From the NCBI GenBank assembly GCA_963827065.1, contig CAWGZM010000008.1:62001-126000 (forward strand): a stretch of DNA of 64,000 bases, given 5' to 3'. A model generated the notes under the pieces. That model had not been told where the DNA came from, made no database searches, and saw nothing but the letters and a program-made list of their open reading frames with translations. Of the stretch, positions 59,198-64,000 are shown one piece after another. Each line of letters starts with the position of its first letter. Positions within the stretch are counted from its first letter, which is position 1. The stretch comes from JACVRW01 sp963827065. Its GTDB lineage: Bacteria > Actinomycetota > Thermoleophilia > Solirubrobacterales > Thermoleophilaceae. The position numbers and the translations under genes are program-made.

Positions 59198-59656
59198 GTG
59201 ACGGAGGACGAGCTCCGTACGCACCTGGCCGAGTACCTCACCATCCTACAGCGGCACTCGAGCGCTGAGGAAATGATGAGCGCGATCCTCACCGATGACT
59301 TCGAGACCGGCTTCGTCGGCGGGTTCACGTGGAAGGGAATCGACGGCCTGCGCGACTTCCTCTCGCAGCGCGACGGCTTCTTCGACGAGAACCATCAGGT
59401 CAAGGACGTGCTCGAGCTGGGCGGCGGGCCGGACGACGAGGTGCATGCGCGCACGCGGCTCGAGTTCTTCCTGCGTCGCTGGGAGGCGCCCTCCCCCACG
59501 AGCGAGGAGTTCAGCGGCTCCTGCTACCACAGCTGGCGGCTCCGGCACGCGCCCGACCGTTGGCGCGTGGCCGCCCAGATGGTCGAGCGCTTCGACGACC
59601 TCAACGACAACGCCGAGCGCCTGTTCGCGACGCCCGACGAGGGCCTCAACCGCTGA
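59198..59656 (+). CDS. NTF2/SnoaL-like fold protein
   Basis: A 152-residue protein from a GTG start with the cone-shaped fold pattern of SnoaL-like proteins: helices HLAEYLTILQRHSSAEEMMS, then strands FETGFVGGFTWKGIDGLRDF and YHSWRLRHAPDRWRVAAQMV. It may be an enzyme or a ligand-binding accessory protein for the preceding oxidoreductase. Its end overlaps the convergent gene by 11 nt. Confidence 0.65.
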   Translation: MTEDELRTHLAEYLTILQRHSSAEEMMSAILTDDFETGFVGGFTWKGIDGLRDFLSQRDGFFDENHQVKDVLELGGGPDDEVHARTRLEFFLRRWEAPSPTSEEFSGSCYHSWRLRHAPDRWRVAAQMVERFDDLNDNAERLFATPDEGLNR

Positions 59657-60122
59657 GCTCGGCGATCACGTCCTTCGAGTGGGTGATCGGGAGGCGGTTG
59701 CCCTCCAGCTCGATCCGGGAGCCGCTCGCGCTGTCGATCAGCTCGAGGACGCGCACGTTCACGCGCTGGTGCACGTGCACCTCGATGCCCTCGCGCGGCA
59801 CGCGGAAGACGAGCGCGTTCGCATGGCGCCGGTCGCCCGAGAAGCCGTAGATCGCCGAGTCGGACACACCCACGAGCATCTGCTCGGGCAGGCCACTCGC
59901 CGCGTCGTGCGCCCGCGTGCCCGCCACGTAGCCACCGGCCGTGCCCACGGCGCCCGCGGCGCCGCCTAGCGAGTCACCTAAGTCCCCGCCGATCATGCCG
60001 CCGGCGAACCCGGCGCCGGTGTGGCCGCGCGGGTAGAACTCGCCCACCGCGGTCACCGAGTCCTCGATTCCGGCGGAGGCCAGCGCCTCGTTGACGACCT
60101 CGACCATGCTCTCTTCGGACAT
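59646..60122 (-). CDS. Glycine-zipper-containing hypothetical protein
   Basis: A 158-residue protein. After a short helix, residues about 35-70 form a Gly/Ala-rich zipper (GAGFAGGMIGGDLGDSLGGA), which may associate with membranes. The C-terminal half is beta-rich (LVGVSDSAIYGFSG, EGIEVHVHQRVNVRVLELID) and could be a PH-like domain. No named family is recognised. Confidence 0.6.
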   Translation of the reverse strand: MSEESMVEVVNEALASAGIEDSVTAVGEFYPRGHTGAGFAGGMIGGDLGDSLGGAAGAVGTAGGYVAGTRAHDAASGLPEQMLVGVSDSAIYGFSGDRRHANALVFRVPREGIEVHVHQRVNVRVLELIDSASGSRIELEGNRLPITHSKDVIAELSG

Positions 60123-60142
60123 GAGGCCGTTGTACCAAGAAG

Positions 60143-60174
60143 AAGCCCCGCGCCGCTCACACGGCGCGGGGCTT
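60143..60174. terminator. Strong hairpin terminator
   Basis: AAGCCCCGCGCCG and CGGCGCGGGGCTT pair perfectly over 13 bp around a 6-nt loop. On the minus strand, downstream of the LVIVD gene only 14 nt away, the stem is followed by CTTCTT, so it works best for that gene. Confidence 0.75.
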
Positions 60175-60188
60175 GATCACTGAGGCTC

Positions 60189-61757
60189 CTAGAACGTCTG
60201 CAGCAGGCAGAGCCCGGCGGTGCCGGGATCCACCTTGTACTGCGTCGCCACCTGCGTCAGGAATGCGCGCTGGCGCCTCGACGGCGCGGGTGCCGACACC
60301 TCCTTGCCCCTGGCGCGGGCCGCCTTCGCCCCGCCCGTCAGCTTCAGGACGTCCACGCCGCGCGTGCGGTCCGCGGTGTAGACGTAGCCGTCGTGCAGGT
60401 AGGAGGCCCAGACGATGCCGTCGTCGGGTCGCCAGTAGGCGAACTGGGTCGGGTTCTCCGGATCGGAGATGTCGAGGAAGCGCGTCCCCTCTCCGTACCA
60501 GGCGTAGGTCACCGTGCCGCCGTCCACGTCGAAGTAGTGGGCGGAACAGAAGTTGGCGAGCGGGTTGTACGGCCCGCCTATCGGGCGTGAGCCCTCCTTC
60601 TCGAACGGGTTCCAGGTGCCCACGACCTCGAGGCGGAACGGGTTCGCCGCGGTCGAGCGCCAGGCCTCTCCGCCGAAGCTGCCCTCGAGTGAGGCGATCG
60701 AGAACTGGCCGCGCTTCGAGCACGCCTCCTCGGCCGGGCCGAAGTCCTCCTCGGTGGCGAGCAGCAGCTTGCCGCGTCGATAGCGCGAGTCGCCATCGGG
60801 CGCGCGCCGGCCAACCGGTCGCCAGGCGTTGTGCTCGAAGCCGCCGGTTTCGTCGCCCGTGACCGAGGCGGGCAGTCCGCCGCCCGCGTACGGGATCGGG
60901 TCGAGCGCGGTCGCCGTCCGGAAGCGGCCCTGAATCGGGTCGAAGTGCCGTCCCTCGGTCCAGTAGCCGCGCGTGCCGCCGTCGCCCGACACCCAGGCGA
61001 TGCCCATGTCGTCGACCTGGACGTCGTGGGAGTAGGCGGTGACGCCGTCGCGCCTGAACAGGTCGACCGGTTCCATCGGGAACGCCTGCGGCTTGCGGGG
61101 GTTCGACAGGTCAGTCACGATGATCGGCCGCCCGAAGGTCCAGCCGAGCGCGTCACGCTGCGTGGTGGTGCTGGCCGGGCCGCCTGTCCAGAGCTGGCGA
61201 CAGTCGTTCACGCACGTGGTGGTGTGGCCCGTCGGCAGCTGCTGGAAGCTGAGCAGCTCGAGATCTGCGGGATCCCTGGCGTCGATCACGTAGACGCCGG
61301 CGATGTTGGTCGCACCGTTCGGGTCGGCCTCGCCCGGCTCGCGGCTCGTCGAGCCCGCGTATGCGCGCGGGTCACGCGAGAGCAGCGCGAGCTTGCGCTT
61401 GCGGTCAACATCCATGTCCTCGTTTTGCCAGAACGTCGAGAACGGTGCGGACGCGGGCTCGAAGTTGACCGCCGGGTCACCCGGCAGGCGCAGGTCCTCG
61501 GCCGTGATCTGGTCGAGCAGCTCCGGATGAGCCGGGTCGTCGAGCGAGTACGACTTGAGCCCAAAACGCCCGGTCACGAGCATCACGTCGGACTCGTGCT
61601 TGCCGTAGCTCATGAAGTTGATCGCCGTGGCGTCCTTGGCCTCTGGCAGGTTGTCCAGCAGCTCGACATTCTTCGACGCGCCCGAAGCCGGCGCGGCGAT
61701 CACGAGCAGCGCGGCCAGCATCGCTGCGTAGGCCGCCAGTGCACCTCTCCTCCGCAT
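60189..61757 (-). CDS. Secreted LVIVD-repeat (beta-propeller) protein
   Basis: A 522-residue exported protein. After the signal peptide (MRRRGALAAYAAMLAALLVI), the body has LVIVD-type blades such as GLKSYSLDDPAHPELLDQ, AGVYVIDARDPADLELL, PIIVTDLSNPRKPQAF and RFLDISDPENPTQFAYW. The pattern is typical of extracellular choice-of-anchor or LVIVD propellers. Several Cys residues (CVNDC, EEACSKR, NFCSAHY) may form disulfides. The function is unknown. Confidence 0.8.
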   Translation of the reverse strand: MRRRGALAAYAAMLAALLVIAAPASGASKNVELLDNLPEAKDATAINFMSYGKHESDVMLVTGRFGLKSYSLDDPAHPELLDQITAEDLRLPGDPAVNFEPASAPFSTFWQNEDMDVDRKRKLALLSRDPRAYAGSTSREPGEADPNGATNIAGVYVIDARDPADLELLSFQQLPTGHTTTCVNDCRQLWTGGPASTTTQRDALGWTFGRPIIVTDLSNPRKPQAFPMEPVDLFRRDGVTAYSHDVQVDDMGIAWVSGDGGTRGYWTEGRHFDPIQGRFRTATALDPIPYAGGGLPASVTGDETGGFEHNAWRPVGRRAPDGDSRYRRGKLLLATEEDFGPAEEACSKRGQFSIASLEGSFGGEAWRSTAANPFRLEVVGTWNPFEKEGSRPIGGPYNPLANFCSAHYFDVDGGTVTYAWYGEGTRFLDISDPENPTQFAYWRPDDGIVWASYLHDGYVYTADRTRGVDVLKLTGGAKAARARGKEVSAPAPSRRQRAFLTQVATQYKVDPGTAGLCLLQTF

Positions 61758-61824
61758 GGGGTCCCTCCAGTAGATGACGGTCCGTCTGGGGCGGACCTAC
61801 CCAGTTGGGTGAGCTACTGCACCT

Positions 61825-62949
61825 CTAGCGCAGCACAAGGGCGTGCTCGGGCCTCCAGCCGAGCTTGACCCGCTGGCCGATCTCCCAGCGGTCGTCGGAG
61901 CGCGCGCGGATCCAGTTCTGCTCGAGTGCCATCAGCCGCAGCCCGGGAGACAGCTCGACGATGATCTGGGTGCTCGTGCCGACGTAGACGCGCTCCACGA
62001 TCGTGCCCTCGACCGTGACCATGCCGTCCTCGACCTCTTCATCGACGGCGATCTTCTCGGGGCGCACGGACAGCTGGACCTCGGCGCCGCTCGAGCAGTC
62101 GACGGGCACGTGCGCATCGCACAGCGTCCCCCCGGCCAGCCGGACCCCGCCGTTCTCGCAAACGCCGGGCAGCAGGTTCGAGACGCCGATGAAGCCCGCC
62201 ACGAACGGCCCCTGCGGGTGCTCGTAGATGTCCTCGGGGCTGCCGCACTGCTGGATCAGCCCGCCGTCCATCACGGCGATCCGGTCCGACATCGCGAGCG
62301 CCTCCTCCTGGTCGTGGGTCACGTACAGGAACGTGATCCCGACCTCGCGCTGGATGCCCTTCAGCTCGACCTGCATCTGCTTGCGCAGCTTGAGGTCGAG
62401 CGCGCCGAGCGGCTCGTCGAGCAGCAGGACCGAGGGACGGTTGACGAGGGCGCGGGCGAGCGCCACGCGCTGCTTCTGCCCGCCGGACAGCTCGCGCGGC
62501 CGGGCGTCGCCGCGCTCGTGCAGCTCGACGAGCTCGAGCGCCTCCGCCACGCGCCGGCGGATGTCGCCCTTGTCGACCTTGCGCCGCTTGAGGCCGAAGG
62601 CGACGTTGTCCTCGATCGACAGATGCTCGAAGAGCGCGTAGCTCTGGAACACAGTGTTGACGTTGCGCTTGTACGGCGGCACCGTTTCGACCGGCTCTCC
62701 CCCGAGGTAGATGCGGCCCTCGCTCGGCTGCTCGAAGCCGCCGACCATCCTCAGGGTCGTCGTCTTGCCGCAGCCCGACGGGCCGAGCAGCGAGAAGAAC
62801 TCGCCGGGCTGGATCTCGAGGTTGAGGTCGTCGACCGCCACGGCCTCGCCGAAGCGCTTCGTCACGCCCTCGAAGCGTATTGCCGAAGCAGCCGGCTCGG
62901 CCGGCTCCGCACGGTGTGTAATCGCCGGACCGGACCCTTCCTCGCTCAT
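61825..62949 (-). CDS. potA: Spermidine/putrescine-type ABC transporter ATP-binding protein
   Basis: A 374-residue ATPase. Walker A is GPSGCGKTTT, the Q-loop FQSYALFEHLS, the signature LSGGQKQRVALARAL, Walker B VLLLDEPLGALD, and the H-loop YVTHDQEEALAMSD. The C-terminal TOBE domain begins with VQLSVRPEKIAV. The ATG at 62949 overlaps the permease stop by 4 nt. Together with the two permease genes it forms a PotABC-like polyamine importer. A close alternative is a thiamine or iron importer, but the permease sequences favour Pot. Confidence 0.9.
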   Translation of the reverse strand: MSEEGSGPAITHRAEPAEPAASAIRFEGVTKRFGEAVAVDDLNLEIQPGEFFSLLGPSGCGKTTTLRMVGGFEQPSEGRIYLGGEPVETVPPYKRNVNTVFQSYALFEHLSIEDNVAFGLKRRKVDKGDIRRRVAEALELVELHERGDARPRELSGGQKQRVALARALVNRPSVLLLDEPLGALDLKLRKQMQVELKGIQREVGITFLYVTHDQEEALAMSDRIAVMDGGLIQQCGSPEDIYEHPQGPFVAGFIGVSNLLPGVCENGGVRLAGGTLCDAHVPVDCSSGAEVQLSVRPEKIAVDEEVEDGMVTVEGTIVERVYVGTSTQIIVELSPGLRLMALEQNWIRARSDDRWEIGQRVKLGWRPEHALVLR

Positions 62950-63836
62950 GTCCCTTCCCTCCCGAGCAGCACCTTGAGCCCGCTCTCCTTGCGCCCGAAC
63001 AGGCGCGGAATCAACAGCGCCAGGGCGATCGACAGCACCGAGACCACCAGCATGAAGGTGCCGATCGCGTTGATCGTCGGCCTCACGCCGAACCTGATCT
63101 GTGTCCAAATGCGCACCGGCAGCGGCTGCGGCGACTCGCCGGTGGTGAAGAACGACAGCACGAAATCGTCGAACGACAGGGCGAAGACGAGCAGGCCCGC
63201 CGCCAGCACCGCCGGCCAGAGGGCCGGCAGGGTCACGAGCCTGAACGTCTGCCAGCGCGTGGCGCCCAGGTCCATCGCGGCCGACTCGACCTCGCGCCCA
63301 AGCGATACCAGCCGTGCGCGCACCACAACCGTCACATATGAGATCGAGAATGTGATGTGGGCCAGCACGATCGTCGTGAGTGACAGCTCCAGTCCCACCT
63401 GAGTGAAGAGCAGCAGCGCCGAGGCCCCGGCCACGATCTCCGGGGTCACGAGCGGGATCAGCGCCAGGATGTTCACCGAGTTCGACCAGCGCGTGCGGGT
63501 GCGCACGAGCCCGTAGGCGAGCAGCGTGCCGAGGATCGTCGCGACCACCATCGTGATGAGCGCGATCTCGATGCTCGCTACAAGCGAGTCGCGCAGGGAC
63601 TCCGTCTCGAAGAACGTCTCGTACCAGCGCGTGCTGAAGCCCTCGAAGCTCTGCAGCGATCGGCTCGAGTTGAACGAGAACAGGATCACGAGCACGATCG
63701 GGACGAACAGGATCAGGAAGAAAAGCGCCATGTAGAGCTTGAGGAAGCGCGGGCGGTCGAACTGCTTCGGCGGCTTCCTGTGCGCGGGCCGCGGTGCCGC
63801 CGGCGCGGGCGGGCTCTGGGCCACGTCCGTGCTCAC
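62946..63836 (-). CDS. potC: Spermidine/putrescine-type ABC transporter permease (PotC-like)
   Basis: A 296-residue permease with six helices. FKLYMALFFLILFVPIVLVI-like helix 1 is preceded by a Pro/Ala-rich N-terminus, and the EAA loop is SLGREVESAAMDLGATRWQT followed by FRLVTLPALWPAVLAAGLL. FALSFDDFVLSFFTTG and PVRIWTQIRFG are strongly PotC-like. The GTG start overlaps the PotB stop by 4 nt. Confidence 0.92.
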   Translation of the reverse strand: MSTDVAQSPPAPAAPRPAHRKPPKQFDRPRFLKLYMALFFLILFVPIVLVILFSFNSSRSLQSFEGFSTRWYETFFETESLRDSLVASIEIALITMVVATILGTLLAYGLVRTRTRWSNSVNILALIPLVTPEIVAGASALLLFTQVGLELSLTTIVLAHITFSISYVTVVVRARLVSLGREVESAAMDLGATRWQTFRLVTLPALWPAVLAAGLLVFALSFDDFVLSFFTTGESPQPLPVRIWTQIRFGVRPTINAIGTFMLVVSVLSIALALLIPRLFGRKESGLKVLLGREGT

Positions 63837-64000
63837 GCGGCCTGCTCCCTGGCCTCACGGGCAGCGCTCCGCAGGTAGAGCGACATCCAGATGAGCAGGA
63901 AGGCCATCATCACGATCGTCAGCGCGGCGCCAAAGGGCCAGTTGTCGGAGGCCTGGAACTGCTGCTGGATGAGATTGCCGATCATCACGTCCTCAGGGCC
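63833..64000 (-). CDS. potB: Spermidine/putrescine-type ABC transporter permease (PotB-like), C-terminal part
   Basis: The last 55 residues of a permease that continues beyond the right edge: EDVMIGNLIQQQFQASDNWP, then the final helix FGAALTIVMMAFLLIWMSLY and LRSAAREA. The phrase GNLIQQQF-x5-NWPFGAA is characteristic of PotB. Its stop overlaps the PotC GTG (GTGA). The substrate-binding protein PotD is expected further upstream, outside the window. Confidence 0.9.
   Translation of the reverse strand, partial: GPEDVMIGNLIQQQFQASDNWPFGAALTIVMMAFLLIWMSLYLRSAAREAREQAA

Noticed and set aside
61779..61797. Terminator after the PotA gene
   Set aside because: A 6-bp GGTCCG/CGGACC hairpin is present, but it is short, has no T-tract and lies close to the next gene's start; too weak to call.

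Overview
The window is about 70% G+C and densely packed with genes on both strands. Many starts overlap the previous stop by 4 nt, and there is no gene-free stretch longer than about 200 nt. The content points to an actinobacterium, most likely from the Thermoleophilia (Solirubrobacterales/Gaiellales-like). The evidence is rpmE beside a DUF1385 gene, an Rpf-type transglycosylase behind a CRP/GlxR-type site, an F420-type nitroreductase, an MMPL transporter, an LPXTG-anchored cupredoxin, PxKF and LVIVD secreted proteins, and several apparently leaderless promoters. The taxonomic placement is inference. I saw no tRNA, rRNA, CRISPR array, transposase or phage gene.

Layout. 1-3.0 kb: a partial SDR reductase, DUF1385, a secreted CARDB-like protein and rpmE. 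3.0-6.6 kb: the electron-transfer operon etfB-etfA-ETF:QO, headed by a palindromic operator on its -35 element. 6.7-13.9 kb: acyl-CoA mutase small and large subunits with isobutyryl-CoA-mutase-type specificity residues, a secreted copper protein, a secreted PxKF protein, a glycoside hydrolase and a thiolase. 13.9-16.2 kb: leucyl aminopeptidase and an Rpf-like transglycosylase. 16.3-19.7 kb: an acyl-CoA ligase and a patatin lipase. 19.8-21.5 kb: two proteins with prepilin-like N-termini. 21.6-27.0 kb: a xylose-type sugar ABC operon with ROK regulator and Gfo/Idh oxidoreductase, in which three of the five genes carry a frameshift. 27.1-34.1 kb: an SCP2-hydrolase fusion, P450, MmgE/PrpD, NYN protein, EamA transporter, carbonic anhydrase, cysteine dioxygenase and amidohydrolase.

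34.2-36.9 kb holds the most unusual block. A glycine-cleavage-H-like protein without the lipoyl lysine is divergent from an ECF-type sigma factor, an overlapping XRE-like protein, a small helical protein and an ImmA/IrrE metallopeptidase. 36.9-44.7 kb: a membrane glycosyltransferase-like protein, YjbR, F420-type nitroreductase, CHAD, MeaB with a VOC protein, and a MacB/FtsX-type exporter. 44.7-52.4 kb: a methyltransferase, a one-kinase/two-regulator signalling operon, an acyltransferase, an AbiEi/DUF559-like protein and an MMPL transporter. 52.5-64 kb: a secreted EEP phosphatase, CaiD-like hydratase, amine oxidase, class III aminotransferase, FAD oxidoreductase, LVIVD protein and a PotABC-type polyamine transporter running off the right edge.

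How the parts fit. Acyl-CoA ligase, thiolase, CaiD-like hydratase, ETF/ETF:QO, the mutase and its MeaB chaperone fit fatty-acid and branched-chain acyl-CoA catabolism. The amine oxidase, aminotransferase and PotABC genes suggest polyamine use. Two repeat families (two copies each) and a shared TTGACT-N4-AGTCA operator link distant promoters.
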